41,084 bases of DNA from DATLXH01 sp035576005 (GCA_035576005.1 DATLXH010000078.1:1-41084), one strand, 5' to 3'; counted from the stretch's first letter, positions 7,340 through 16,702 are shown. The notes: generated from the sequence alone by a model not told the origin. Numbers and translations: made by a program.

Positions 7340-9824
7340 CAGGCATCTTTTCTCCAGCCGGGTTGTCCGGCGGACTGGCGCGGAGCCCGTCGGCCGTCGG
7401 GTCTCCCGTCGCGATCACCACACCGCCCGCGGCGTCGGCAACCGTGAACGGTCCCGGTACCCGATAGAAAAGCGCTACCAGCGTAAAAATGAGAAATCCC
7501 GCGATGGATACTGCAACGCCGATCGGCACGAGTGCGTTCCGATACTGCATCCGCACGAGATGAGCCCCTTTCGACAGAATCAATCCCTGATAGCCGACAT
7601 TGGCAATGTGAAGCTCGGCCGGCCTTCCATCAACAGTTGCCTTCCAGTACTTGTGAGGCGTTACGCTCATCACCAGAAACGATTTTTCCTCCGCTCGCAC
7701 ATGGATCGTTGCCTCATTCGGCGTCTCCACGGCACGCTCAACCACTCCCCTGCCCGGAGCGAATGCCGGGAAGTGGACAAAGCCGACCTTCCGGTTGAAC
7801 GCGCTCTTTGAAAGCTGCTCCACGAATTCTTTCTTGTCGCGAATTCTCACGAGCTGATCCGCGAAGTAGTAACGCGGAGCGGGCGGAAGAGGGATCAGGT
7901 TCACGGGCTGCGACTTTCGCATGTCGCCTCTCACACGCTTCCGCTCCGGCTCGACCGGCCGATACTCGGTTCGGTACGCCGCGTTCGACATGGCTGCGAA
8001 AATCCCCTGCCAGTTCTTGCGACCGCTGTTCTTCACTTCCCACATCGCGTCCGTCAGATCCACCGTAGGCAGCAATGCGGTCTTGTCGTAATCACGCTCG
8101 AGCACACTCTCAAAACCCCATGTCGCCGTCGTCATCGGGAACATCCCGTTTCGCACGATCCAATAAACGGCGTCGGCGGTAGAGAAGTACGCCTTGGCAA
8201 CATCACTCGTGCCGTACCAGTCCGCCTCGTGAAAGATTCGGAATGACCTTGGATTTCCTTTCACCTCGCGTGCAATCGGTGGAGGAGTGAAAAAATGAGG
8301 AGGCATGCGCGGGACGAGCTCGCGTGTGACCGGGGTCAGATCCACGATCGTAAACACGATCGCAGCGACAACCCACAACTTCGTGGGCTCTCTTTTCCTT
8401 AACCACCAGAAAAGCGCCAGCAGGACCAGCCCTCGTGCAAATGCCCCGACCCAATCCTCGCGCGAGTATCCCAGCATGATTTTCATGTTCCACGCCGGCG
8501 ATGGCCCCCAGATCCGTACGAAAAACTTCTCATGCAACGGAGTGAACGTGAGAATGGCGAGAACTCCGGAAAAAATCGTCGTTCCCATGAGGAAGCCCAG
8601 AACCCCCTCGATGAGATTCCGGTCTCCCGAGACCGCCTGCTGAAACATCTGGGCGGCGAAAACGGTCATGACCACCAGAGCCATCAATGCGAACTTTTCC
8701 GGGTATCGGATCGAGCTGGCGATTCCGGATTGATAGAGCGCCTTGAGCAGCGGAGTGTGACTGCCGAGAGCCATGAGGATCGCAAAAGCCGCCACCAGAA
8801 TCAGAAAACGGCCGCCCCTTGGCCGCGTGAAACATGCTCCGACGACCAGCGCTAACGCCAGCAGTCCGAGATAGACGCTGAAAATAAACGGCGACCCCAT
8901 CCCGTCGTAAAGGCCTCCCCCCCAGTACCACGCGATGTTTTTGCGGGAGATGTGGCCCAGCACGTTTGGAAAAAGCAGCTCCAAAGGCCGGATCCACGGC
9001 ATGCTCCAGGCGGATACCAGTGAGAACTCGAACGGTCGCGACCGAACGGAATCCCGCGCATGATCGATGGCTGGAAGCATCTGAGCCGCCGCCAGGAAAA
9101 CAGCGGAAACTCCGATTCCAGCGACCATCGCCGTGTTCTGGATGACGGCTCTGATCTGCCGTGGGGAGTACCAGGCTCGATAAAGTCCATACGCTCCGAC
9201 GAGAACCCCCGTCTGTGCCATGGTCATCGGCTCCCCAACCAGGGCCTGCATCCCAAGGAACATCGATGCAAGGGCAAAGTCTCTCGCGTTTGGACGGATG
9301 AGAAATCGTCTGGCGAACAGGAAGATCCATGGCATCCAGGCTGTGCAGAACATCTGCGGCAACAGATTGACGAACGACAGGAACACTCCGCCAAGGCCAA
9401 ACGTGATCGCACCGAACAACGAGGGTCCTTCGCTGAGCTTCATGGATCGGAGAAGGCAGTACATGCCGATGAGCGCGAGATAGACGTGGAAAAAAACATG
9501 AAGCCTGTAACCGAGGTCGTAGTCAGGCAGGAAGATCAGCCATTGCGGAGGGTAGAAAATCTCGTACTCGGGATTCGCAGCCATCGGCTGGCCCGCGGAG
9601 TAAAAGCGGTTCCAGTACGGGAAGTGACCGGAGAGCACGACCTCACGGATGATCCGTTTCGTAGGGTAGTAGTAGCGCGTGAGATCGCGGAGGTAGAGTT
9701 TCTGGAAACCCGCGAGGATGTCGCCGAAGTAGACCGTCGGAAGAAGGAGCAGCAGCAGAATCGACAACGAATCTTTCGAACGCAGAGATCCCCAAAGCTT
9801 CACGCGGCGGGATTGTACCGACAT
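7278..9824 (-). CDS. YfhO-family multi-pass membrane protein (paralogue 2)
   Basis: An 848-residue protein with many membrane helices. It shares the loop signature of the 136-2355 protein: 'YWNRFYSAGQPMAANPEYEI' near residue 73 followed by 'FYPPQW'. A large soluble part follows about residue 500, then a helix near 790 and a low-complexity, Pro/Asp-rich tail. The ATG at 9824 is chosen over a GTG two codons upstream. Flanked on both sides by GT2 enzymes, it fits a model where GT2 makes a lipid-linked sugar and YfhO transfers it outside. The last 62 bp overlap the 3' end of the facing GT2 gene; the tail may simply be a relaxed extension. Confidence 0.82.
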   Translation of the reverse strand: MSVQSRRVKLWGSLRSKDSLSILLLLLLPTVYFGDILAGFQKLYLRDLTRYYYPTKRIIREVVLSGHFPYWNRFYSAGQPMAANPEYEIFYPPQWLIFLPDYDLGYRLHVFFHVYLALIGMYCLLRSMKLSEGPSLFGAITFGLGGVFLSFVNLLPQMFCTAWMPWIFLFARRFLIRPNARDFALASMFLGMQALVGEPMTMAQTGVLVGAYGLYRAWYSPRQIRAVIQNTAMVAGIGVSAVFLAAAQMLPAIDHARDSVRSRPFEFSLVSAWSMPWIRPLELLFPNVLGHISRKNIAWYWGGGLYDGMGSPFIFSVYLGLLALALVVGACFTRPRGGRFLILVAAFAILMALGSHTPLLKALYQSGIASSIRYPEKFALMALVVMTVFAAQMFQQAVSGDRNLIEGVLGFLMGTTIFSGVLAILTFTPLHEKFFVRIWGPSPAWNMKIMLGYSREDWVGAFARGLVLLALFWWLRKREPTKLWVVAAIVFTIVDLTPVTRELVPRMPPHFFTPPPIAREVKGNPRSFRIFHEADWYGTSDVAKAYFSTADAVYWIVRNGMFPMTTATWGFESVLERDYDKTALLPTVDLTDAMWEVKNSGRKNWQGIFAAMSNAAYRTEYRPVEPERKRVRGDMRKSQPVNLIPLPPAPRYYFADQLVRIRDKKEFVEQLSKSAFNRKVGFVHFPAFAPGRGVVERAVETPNEATIHVRAEEKSFLVMSVTPHKYWKATVDGRPAELHIANVGYQGLILSKGAHLVRMQYRNALVPIGVAVSIAGFLIFTLVALFYRVPGPFTVADAAGGVVIATGDPTADGLRASPPDNPAGEKMPVNPATQDRMNRGVDGSVEHR

Positions 9825-9883
9825 GCACACGAATCACGGCAGAAACCTCTGTGCTAATCTCGCCCTTCTCTGAACGAACCTCC

Positions 9884-10678
9884 ATGACAAACCACCGAAG
9901 CAGAAAAGTCGTCGTCGTCCTGCCCGCCTACAACGCGGAGAAAACCCTCGTGGCGACGTATGACGACATCCCCAAGGAATGGGTCGACGAGATTCTGCTG
10001 GTCGACGATGCCTCGAGGGATGGCACCGTTGCTCTTGCGCAATCCCTCGGGATTCACACAATCGTTCACCCCCGCAACCGCGGCTACGGCGGGAACCAGA
10101 AGACCTGTTACAAGGCGGCGATGGATATGGGCGGCGAGATCATGGTGATGGTTCACCCTGACCATCAGTACGATCCGACCATCATTCCCCAGCTGGTACA
10201 ACCGCTGCTCGACGATCGATGCGACGCGGTTTTCGGATCGCGCATGCTGGGAGGTCGTCCGATCGAAGGAGGGATGCCGAAATGGAAGTACTTCGCCAAC
10301 CTCTTTCTGACGATGGTGGAGAACGCGACGTTCTACATCTTTCTATCTGAGTATCACTCCGGCTTCCGCGCCTACTCGCGACGCTATCTCGAATCTGTGA
10401 ACTTCGAGGCGAACTCTGATGACTTCATCTTCGATACGGAGATCATCGCCCAGGGAGTAGCGAAGAAAATGCTGACTCGTGAAGTACCGATCCAGACCCG
10501 CTACTTCAAAGAAGCGTCTCAGATTGGATTCTGGAGGTCGGTGCGCTACGGATTGGGAATCCTCAAGACGATGCTGTTCTTCAAACTGCACAGGAAGGGG
10601 ATTTACTCGCATCGGATCTTCCGCCCCTCGGCTCAGCGCGCAACGCCGCCGCCCGCAAGCGTTCCTCACACAAGCTGA
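9884..10678 (+). CDS. GT2 glycosyltransferase, polyprenyl-phosphate sugar synthase-like
   Basis: A 264-residue cytosolic-face GT-A enzyme: 'VVVVLPAYNAEKTL', 'EILLVDDASRDGT', 'NRGYGGNQKTCYKAA', 'VMVHPDHQYDP' (acidic metal motif) and 'FGSRMLGG', then 'EYHSGFRAYSR'. Positions run from residue 8 to about 170. It belongs with the DPM1/DPG synthase-like GT2 group but is only distantly similar to the enzyme at 6602-7339, so a different sugar is likely. The ATG at 9884 is chosen because the domain starts 10 residues later. It is divergent from YfhO paralogue 2 with about 60 bp between starts, so a shared regulatory gap is likely. Confidence 0.9.
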   Translation: MTNHRSRKVVVVLPAYNAEKTLVATYDDIPKEWVDEILLVDDASRDGTVALAQSLGIHTIVHPRNRGYGGNQKTCYKAAMDMGGEIMVMVHPDHQYDPTIIPQLVQPLLDDRCDAVFGSRMLGGRPIEGGMPKWKYFANLFLTMVENATFYIFLSEYHSGFRAYSRRYLESVNFEANSDDFIFDTEIIAQGVAKKMLTREVPIQTRYFKEASQIGFWRSVRYGLGILKTMLFFKLHRKGIYSHRIFRPSAQRATPPPASVPHTS

Positions 10679-10731
10679 CTCTGCGCAATGCCTTTGCGCC
10701 CCGGGCTGCGATCGTTGAAGAACAGCCAAGG

Positions 10732-11769
10732 TCAATCGCCAGCGCCAGCCCCCGAGATCCTCGTCTGGTAACGGCGCTCAAGACCGCGCGCAAGCAGAAA
10801 GCAGAGCCACGCCAGCAGCAGTCCGGCAATCGCATCGACGAGGTAGTGCCATCCCGTGGCTACTGAGCCGATGATCGTAATCCCCGTGAGCAGCCAGACC
10901 AGAGCACCGACGCGTCTCGACTCCCGGCTCAACCACATGGCGACGAAGGACTCGAATCCCACGTGCATGCTGGGAAACGCTGCGACTCCGAAGGAGAGTG
11001 AAAGATGGGCCGGCGCCAGTCCCTCCAGGACTCTGACGAACGCGATGTAATTCTTCATCAACAGGATCTGAAAGTTCCGGCTGTGCGGAAAGAAGGCGTC
11101 CGTTCCCGCAAACACCTCAGGAAACCTGTAAATCGGGCCGATCGAGGGAATGAGGATGTAAATCAACACCGCGATCGACCAGAGCACGCTGTTCCCGATG
11201 AAAAACGCAACACGGTGACTCGAGTCGGTCCTGGAAATGATGAAAGGCGAAGCCAGCAGGACCACACCGAAGAAGATCCGTGAATAGACGAAATCAATAA
11301 ATCGAAGGAGGGCCGGACTTTTGAAAAGCTCAAGAAGAAAGCTATTGGGAGAAAATCCGAAAAAAAGCAGGCGGTCCAACTCCCAGAGCTCCCGGTCGAA
11401 GGATCGCGGGTTGAAAAGGGGGATGAACAATTTAAGGAGAGAATAAAACGTCATCATCGCCATCTGCAGAATGCAGAGACGAACCGATAGCATGACCCAA
11501 TCGCGAGTTCGTATCGCGAGCCAGTAGTTCTGGAACGATCCCCGGGCCACCGCCCAGAGTGAGCGTCCCGCCACACCGGCGACCGACATCAAAATCACAC
11601 TGATGTAAAAAGGTCCGAGGGAAGCAACCAGATCGCGGGCCACCACGCCCGGACTTCTCCAGAGCAGCATCAGGGTGAGGATCGCTGTCTGCCCGAGAAT
11701 GAGGATCTCGATCAAAAAAAACCGCGGTAGTGAAGTCCGCGACTCGAGCGTCTTAACTGGCGGCTGCAA
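10732..11769 (-). CDS. PAP2_3-type membrane phosphatase / inositolphosphotransferase-like
   Basis: A 345-residue protein with about six membrane helices. The PAP2 catalytic signature is present as 'AAFPSMHVG' (about residue 266) and 'VATGWHYLVDAIAGL' (about 308), giving the two His and the Asp expected for phosphate transfer outside the membrane; the layout matches the PF14378 (Aur1/Ipt1-like) branch. Plausible roles are polyprenyl-pyrophosphate recycling or transfer of a polar head group to a lipid, which would suit the neighbouring lipid-linked-sugar enzymes. The start appears to be TTG; no strong ribosome-binding site is visible and the start could be further downstream. Confidence 0.85.
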   Translation of the reverse strand: MQPPVKTLESRTSLPRFFLIEILILGQTAILTLMLLWRSPGVVARDLVASLGPFYISVILMSVAGVAGRSLWAVARGSFQNYWLAIRTRDWVMLSVRLCILQMAMMTFYSLLKLFIPLFNPRSFDRELWELDRLLFFGFSPNSFLLELFKSPALLRFIDFVYSRIFFGVVLLASPFIISRTDSSHRVAFFIGNSVLWSIAVLIYILIPSIGPIYRFPEVFAGTDAFFPHSRNFQILLMKNYIAFVRVLEGLAPAHLSLSFGVAAFPSMHVGFESFVAMWLSRESRRVGALVWLLTGITIIGSVATGWHYLVDAIAGLLLAWLCFLLARGLERRYQTRISGAGAGD

Positions 11770-11847
11770 GACACAAACTATAGCGCACGACTCATGGAGT
11801 CAGCGGCCGGCACTCCTGCCCACGTCCTTGTCGCGGCATCGATTGCG

Positions 11848-12510
11848 TCAATCGGTCAGGATGATATCGATCTCACCAACTGCCAGATTGACTACCAGCG
11901 ACGAGCGGCCATTCTGATTGAAGTAGTCGGTAGTCCCGGCAAAGATCCCCTCTTTCCTGATGACCTTCTCCCCGAGGTTGGTTGAGACCTCACCGATGTG
12001 AGCTCTGACGGAGAGCTCGCGAATTGCGCGTCTCGGCGTCTCGATTCTGACCTCGCCAGCCTTCATGTCTACCTTGACATCACCGAAGAGCCCCTTCATC
12101 TCAACTTCGCCGAAACGCTGCTCGAGCTCGATGGACATCCCCTCCGGTACCGACAGATGCAACTTGAACATCGTCAACTCGGTCCAACTCCTCTTTCCCG
12201 CTCCCCGACCGAGCACTCGCGAGAGAACCAGCGACGTTCCGTCCATCCTCATCCTCACAGCCGAAGCATCGACAATTCTCTGAGCCCGCTCGAGATCGCG
12301 AGAGCCGTCATAGTCGCGCTCCGCGGTGCCGACGAGCCGCACTTCGCGTGCTGATCCGTTCGAGATGACGAGCTCCGAGGCGGGGATCTCAATGATCACC
12401 CGTTCTACCCCTGCGGACGAGACCGTTTCCTGAAAAGGATGCCTGGCGGTCTTCTCATCGGCTAGTGCCGAGGTTGCGAAGATGAGTAAGAGGGTCGTTG
12501 CGATTCGCAT
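11848..12510 (-). CDS. Exported beta-repeat protein, DUF4097-like
   Basis: A 220-residue protein with a signal peptide (MRIATTLLLIFATSALA, cleavage near 17). The mature part is a run of short beta strands with periodic Gly-Glu-Val triplets ('RFGEVEMKGLFGDVKVDM', 'KAGEVRIETP', 'HIGEVSTNLG', 'AVGEIDIIL'), the right-handed beta-solenoid pattern seen in DUF4097-type putative adhesins. The ATG at 12510 is chosen because GGGAG lies 8 nt upstream. No enzymatic residues stand out. A periplasmic or surface structural role is inferred. Confidence 0.7.
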   Translation of the reverse strand: MRIATTLLLIFATSALADEKTARHPFQETVSSAGVERVIIEIPASELVISNGSAREVRLVGTAERDYDGSRDLERAQRIVDASAVRMRMDGTSLVLSRVLGRGAGKRSWTELTMFKLHLSVPEGMSIELEQRFGEVEMKGLFGDVKVDMKAGEVRIETPRRAIRELSVRAHIGEVSTNLGEKVIRKEGIFAGTTDYFNQNGRSSLVVNLAVGEIDIILTD

Positions 12511-12645
12511 AGGGTCTCCCAGGGTGGTTGTCATCGGTCGTCAATCCGTGCATCGCCGTTCTGACTGATTCTGCTAACGAAGAAGTGCGACGGTTGTTTC
12601 ACCCTTGTCGCGGCCAACCGCGAACAAACGGTGTTCTGTCGCTAG

Positions 12646-12821
12646 CCCGCATTTCTCACAGACCTTCGCCGCGAGACGACGGATAGCGGCCTGTCTGCTT
12701 CGTTGTACGGCAATTTCGCTCCTTGACATAGTGTCGACTATGCCTTCGTCGCAAAATCGCCGTGCCTCGCATCCAAGCCACTCTCCGCCGTCTCACGACA
12801 AAGGTCTGTGAGAAATGCGGG
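12646..12821. repeat. Near-palindromic ~176-bp dispersed repeat, copy A
   Basis: It starts CCCGCATTTCTCACAGACCT and ends with the exact reverse complement. Beyond the 20-odd perfect terminal bases the arms stay complementary with mismatches (GAGACGACGGA opposite TCCGCCGTCTCA) towards a centre around GTGTCGACTATG. Copy B at 29097-29274 is almost identical. It lies between the DUF4097-like gene and the 3' side of the M48 gene. No transposase is inside and no target duplication is obvious. Confidence 0.88.
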
Positions 12822-12932
12822 CTGGCCCGAGTGCCCTCACAGGTGGATCGAAAACGTCCGGAAAAGACATCTTGCAGCCGGCACCCGTTCCAACGCTGGG
12901 GAAGTTTTCGGTGTTTAGGCGGACGAGATCGA

Positions 12933-13787
12933 TCAGCCTCCCGAGTTCCAGGTCTGCCACCGCTCCGCGAGCAACTGACCGCCCGATTGCGAGGAGACGC
13001 TGGCGCGCAAGGCCTGATCTCTCTCCTGCGGTTTCGGATGTGTGGCCGCCAATTGCCTGAAGGCTGAGCTCTTCGATTTTTCGAGGGCCGAGAGAGACTT
13101 CAGAAAAGTCAGGAACGCGTCTTTTTTGTATCCGGCCTGGCCTGCGAGGGCGACGCCTACACGATCGGCCTCGAACTCTTCTCGTCGTCCGATCCCAGTC
13201 TTGAAGAGTTTATCGATCGCAATCTTTCCGACCTTCTGCGCGAGCTCATCGGTAAGCTGACCTGCGCCGTATTGCGACTGGACCAGATCGGTCCCTGCAG
13301 AAATGACATTCGCACGCTTGATCTCTTTCAGAATATGGCGTTCGGTCGTGTGCGCGATCTCATGACCCAGAATCGCAGCGAGCTCGGCCTCGGATTGGAC
13401 CTGACTCATTGCCCCTGTCGTGATGAAGACGTAACCGCCCGGGGCTGAAAATGCATTGACCGTCGGAGTCTCGACCACGGCGAAATGCCACGGAAGTTCG
13501 GAGCGGGAAGAGTACGCGGCCACCGTGTTCCCGACCAGCGTGACATAGTTCTGCAGCCTGTCATTCTTCGACAGAGGAAAGGCAGCGAGGATCTGAGCGC
13601 TCACGACCCGGCCGAGGGCGACCTCTTCCTGGTCGGTGAATTCTTTCGTTGCTTCGCGAGCGACTTTCGCCCCTTTCATGATCTTGTCCCGGTTACGATT
13701 GACCTTTCCGAGAATGTCCCCGAACTGCGCGAGCGCCGGGGTCGCTGAAACGGCGGCAATGAAGATGGCGATCGTGATTGCTTTCAT
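12933..13787 (-). CDS. Exported M48 family metalloprotease
   Basis: A 284-residue zinc protease with signal peptide (cleavage near residue 20, ALA|Q). It has the M48 metal site HEIAH (142-146) and the third-ligand motif EFEAD (about 204-208). Family members such as BepA/LoiP act in outer-membrane protein quality control, and this size without a TPR domain fits the LoiP/YggG type. The ATG overlaps the stop of the upstream gene (ATGA at 13784-13787), placing it last in a coupled operon behind the CHASE2 cyclase. The C-terminus is a short Ser/Gln-rich tail. Confidence 0.9.
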   Translation of the reverse strand: MKAITIAIFIAAVSATPALAQFGDILGKVNRNRDKIMKGAKVAREATKEFTDQEEVALGRVVSAQILAAFPLSKNDRLQNYVTLVGNTVAAYSSRSELPWHFAVVETPTVNAFSAPGGYVFITTGAMSQVQSEAELAAILGHEIAHTTERHILKEIKRANVISAGTDLVQSQYGAGQLTDELAQKVGKIAIDKLFKTGIGRREEFEADRVGVALAGQAGYKKDAFLTFLKSLSALEKSKSSAFRQLAATHPKPQERDQALRASVSSQSGGQLLAERWQTWNSGG

Positions 13788-14548
13788 GGCTGCTCCTCTC
13801 CCACCTTTCCTTCACGCTGAAATTCTGCGAGAGCCTCTTTAAGTCGAGCCTGCCATTCCATGTCCCGAGCCTCGATCTTCTCTAACGCGGCGTAGTCGCC
13901 ACCATCAGCGAACTTGAAGCCCTTCTCGACTCCTCGAGTTCCAGCCGTGGCAGCTACCGTACCTTTCGAGGGAGCGAACAAATCGCCCGAGAGGCGAGCC
14001 ATGCGTGACGCAGCGGCTTTCCTGGGGCGCACGACGTAGAGAGTCGCGTCAGCTTTAGCGCCTCCAACAGACGTCCTGGCGAGGACGAACTGCTGAGAGC
14101 CGGCCTTGAGGTCAACCGCTGATACACCTTTGGTGTCATGACGATAGGAAGCGCGAGCTCCTCTGTAGTGATACGAGGAGATTTTTCCGCTCGCGACGGC
14201 CACATCGTCGGATGTGGTGGAAGTCACCGGGAGAAGCAATGCCGGCACGATGGTCGATTCGATCCCCCCTTTGTACGAGTCGAGCTCGACATCGCCGCCG
14301 GCGACCGTCCTCACCCATATCTTGCCGGAGGTCCCGATGAAGACGATCGGAGCCGCGCTACGGTCCGCCTTCCACTCTGCCCGGCTATTCCGTGCCTCAC
14401 TGAAAAGCGTCACCGAGCCAACTGTGCTCTTGCCGTTCATAACAGACCATTCGGACTTCGTCGGGGTGGTGAACAGTGCAGGCGCCGCATGCGATGTGAC
14501 CGCCGCAACCGCCGCAATCGAGTACAACAATAGAGTCCGGGTCCTCAT
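13784..14548 (-). CDS. Exported protein of unknown function
   Basis: A 254-residue protein with a clear signal peptide (MRTRTLLLYSIAAVAAVTSHA, cleavage near 21). I do not recognise a family. The mature part is rich in beta-type segments and small residues; the last 45 residues are charged and probably helical. No Cys and no obvious catalytic motif. Both ends overlap neighbours by 4 bp (ATGA with the cyclase upstream, ATGA with the M48 protease downstream), so it is made in fixed ratio with them. A periplasmic partner or substrate of the protease is a guess from context. Confidence 0.75.
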   Translation of the reverse strand: MRTRTLLLYSIAAVAAVTSHAAPALFTTPTKSEWSVMNGKSTVGSVTLFSEARNSRAEWKADRSAAPIVFIGTSGKIWVRTVAGGDVELDSYKGGIESTIVPALLLPVTSTTSDDVAVASGKISSYHYRGARASYRHDTKGVSAVDLKAGSQQFVLARTSVGGAKADATLYVVRPRKAAASRMARLSGDLFAPSKGTVAATAGTRGVEKGFKFADGGDYAALEKIEARDMEWQARLKEALAEFQREGKVGEEQP

Positions 14549-16482
14549 GTGCCTTTCACCTCGTAAATCTTTACCGCGTTCTCTTTGCCTTTGACTTTTA
14601 CATCGTCAAGATAGAACGACTCTATCCCGTCTCCCATTCTCTGTTTCGTGAACTCGCTCACAATGATCTCGGTTCCATAGTCCTTGTTCTTACTCTCGAG
14701 CCTCGAGGCAAGATTCACTGCGTCTCCGATCACCGTGTAGCCAAAGACCTGCGACGAGCCGATGTTTCCCGCAACCGCCTCGCCCGTGTTGACACCCACC
14801 CCGATCCGGATTGCTGGTTTCCCCTCGGCTTCCCATTCAGCCCGGAGCCGGGCCGTTTCATCGATCATCTCGATCGCACACTCGACCGCTCGACGTGCGT
14901 GATCCGGCTCCGCGGTCGGAGCGTTCCAGAAACCCATGACCGCATCACCGATGAACTTGTCGAGCGTTCCTCCGTGGCGCAACAGGATCTCGACCATGCG
15001 CGTGAGATAGATGTTGAGCATCTCCACCACTTCCTCAGGCTCTGCAGCCTCTGAGATCGTGGTAAAGCCTCGGATGTCGGAGAAAAGAATCGTCAGGTCT
15101 CGACGCTCTCCGCCGAGAACGACCTTCTCGGGGTGATCCAGGATGTGTTTGAGAATCTGGGGCGAAACATACCGGCCGAAGGTCGCCTTGAGCTGAGCGG
15201 TTTGTCTCTGCTCGGCCGTGAACCGAACCACCGTGATGGTCCCATACGTCCCGCTCAGCGCAATCAGAGGAGCAATCACCGGCCAGACCGAACCGCCCCG
15301 CATCAGTCCGTAGGCCGATACGATCCACGTCACCGCAGCTATCAGAAAGAAGAGGATGGCAGCGGTCTGGGAGCGCGTGACGTAAAGAATCGACCCGAGA
15401 AGGCCACACACCAGAACGAGCGCTGATCCACTCGAGACCGGTGACACCTGGCGGTTGAAGTCCCTGTTGATGAGGTTGTCAATCGCGTTTGCGTGGATCT
15501 CCACCCCGGCCCCGCTCGGTGACAAAGGAGTTGCGCGGAGATCCTGCGACGTATCGGTACCAGTCAGGCCTACGACGACGATTCTGTCGCGAAACCGTTT
15601 TCCGAATTCATCGAGCTGTTCCGCGGAATAGCCAGAGTCGGGCTCCTGACGCGCGAAGGCTGCCTGAATCACCTTGTTGAAGTCGACGAACTCATAGCTG
15701 AGCGCTTGATCGTGTTTTTTGCTGCCGTTCCACCGTATGAGAAAATGATTCCGTCCATCGGTGGGAACCTGCAGTCCTCCAATGACGAAAGAGGGAGGAT
15801 CGTTACTCCAGCGCGCGCGCTTCTGAGGGACCTTGAGATTTGCTGAGGCCAGGCCAAGACTCGGCACCCAATGCCCGGACGCAAGACGATCGGCGATTGG
15901 ATAGCGCCGAGTCGTCGATGAGTAAGGATCGAGTGAGAGTCGAATCGTGCCGATCGCCGACGCGGTCGAGAACTCAGGATGCGGCGGACGAAGCCCCATC
16001 ACCGGAACGGCGAGCTGGCCGTTTACCTCAAGTAGCTTCGGGCGGAACGCATCATCCACCTGGCGAGGAGCGTCACGATCCGTCTGAGCGGCAAGCACAG
16101 TTGGAATCCTCCCGAGCGATTCAGCGAAGTCCCGGTCCCCCTGGGGATCAGCGCGATTCTGCTCGCTGAAAAAGATATCGAATACGACAGCCGCCGGCCT
16201 GGCCCTCCCGATCTCGCGCAGCGCCATGTCGACAACGCTCCGCGGATAGGGCCATCGTCCGAACTCCGGCTCGAGAACTCGCAGCGATTCCTCACTGATG
16301 GCGAGAATGACAACGCGCGGATCCGGCTGGTGCTCGCGAGCAATACGACGGGCCGCGGGGTCGTAGAAAAGCCATTCGAGTCCGAACAGGGAGCGCGAAG
16401 AATCCAGATACGACACCGTCGCGAGCGCGGCCGCCCAGAGGATGCCGATCGCAGATCCGGCTGCAAGGGCTTTGCGATTCAC
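14545..16482 (-). CDS. CHASE2-domain class III adenylate cyclase
   Basis: A 645-residue sensor enzyme. One N-terminal membrane helix (5-25) is followed by an extracytoplasmic CHASE2 domain with signatures 'VVILAISEESL' and 'FGRWPYPRSV' (about 57-82) and 'DRIVVVGLTGTDTSQDLRATP' near 310. Three closely spaced helices (about 345-430) lead to the class III cyclase domain from about 460. Metal Asp in 'ILFSDIRGFT' (469) and 'DKFIGD' (513), substrate Lys509 with Thr583, and 'NLASR' (Asn590, Arg594) are all present, so it should be active; the Lys-Thr pair points to ATP. The start is GTG. It is first in an operon with the exported unknown and M48 protease, suggesting that an envelope signal is turned into cAMP. 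Confidence 0.92.
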   Translation of the reverse strand: MNRKALAAGSAIGILWAAALATVSYLDSSRSLFGLEWLFYDPAARRIAREHQPDPRVVILAISEESLRVLEPEFGRWPYPRSVVDMALREIGRARPAAVVFDIFFSEQNRADPQGDRDFAESLGRIPTVLAAQTDRDAPRQVDDAFRPKLLEVNGQLAVPVMGLRPPHPEFSTASAIGTIRLSLDPYSSTTRRYPIADRLASGHWVPSLGLASANLKVPQKRARWSNDPPSFVIGGLQVPTDGRNHFLIRWNGSKKHDQALSYEFVDFNKVIQAAFARQEPDSGYSAEQLDEFGKRFRDRIVVVGLTGTDTSQDLRATPLSPSGAGVEIHANAIDNLINRDFNRQVSPVSSGSALVLVCGLLGSILYVTRSQTAAILFFLIAAVTWIVSAYGLMRGGSVWPVIAPLIALSGTYGTITVVRFTAEQRQTAQLKATFGRYVSPQILKHILDHPEKVVLGGERRDLTILFSDIRGFTTISEAAEPEEVVEMLNIYLTRMVEILLRHGGTLDKFIGDAVMGFWNAPTAEPDHARRAVECAIEMIDETARLRAEWEAEGKPAIRIGVGVNTGEAVAGNIGSSQVFGYTVIGDAVNLASRLESKNKDYGTEIIVSEFTKQRMGDGIESFYLDDVKVKGKENAVKIYEVKGT

Positions 16483-16635
16483 GTCGTCATTCTAATGAAT
16501 GCATGAATCAGAGGCTCGCTGCTCGTGACCGATCGATCGATCGATTGGCTGTCGATCGGTGGGCAACGTGACGAGTCTGGCAAACGAGGGAATGTCGCCC
16601 TCGTTCCCGTTGCGCGGCGGCCTGCGTTAGTGATG
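16483..16635. other. Non-coding gap upstream of the cyclase gene
   Basis: No gene is visible. It contains a short CGAT/GATC-rich run (16531-16560) and a 7-bp hairpin ACGAGGG/CCCTCGT (16584-16604). The cyclase promoter probably lies here, but no convincing -35/-10 pair was found. Confidence 0.4.
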
Positions 16636-16664
16636 AAAAAAAAGAGGGACCATGAAGGTCCCTC
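16636..16664 (-). terminator. Intrinsic terminator of the mini-protein gene
   Basis: Perfect 8-bp stem GAGGGACC/GGTCCCTC (16644-16651, 16657-16664) with a 5-nt loop, followed on the minus strand by eight T (16643-16636). It lies about 40 bp after the stop of the 26-residue reading frame. Confidence 0.88.
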
Positions 16665-16702
16665 CGTACGGCTCCCCAGTACACAAAAAAATTGGAACGA
16701 AC

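Noticed and set aside
8530..9330. A 266-codon minus-strand frame inside the second YfhO gene
   Set aside because: Out-of-frame shadow of the membrane protein, with no recognisable domain.
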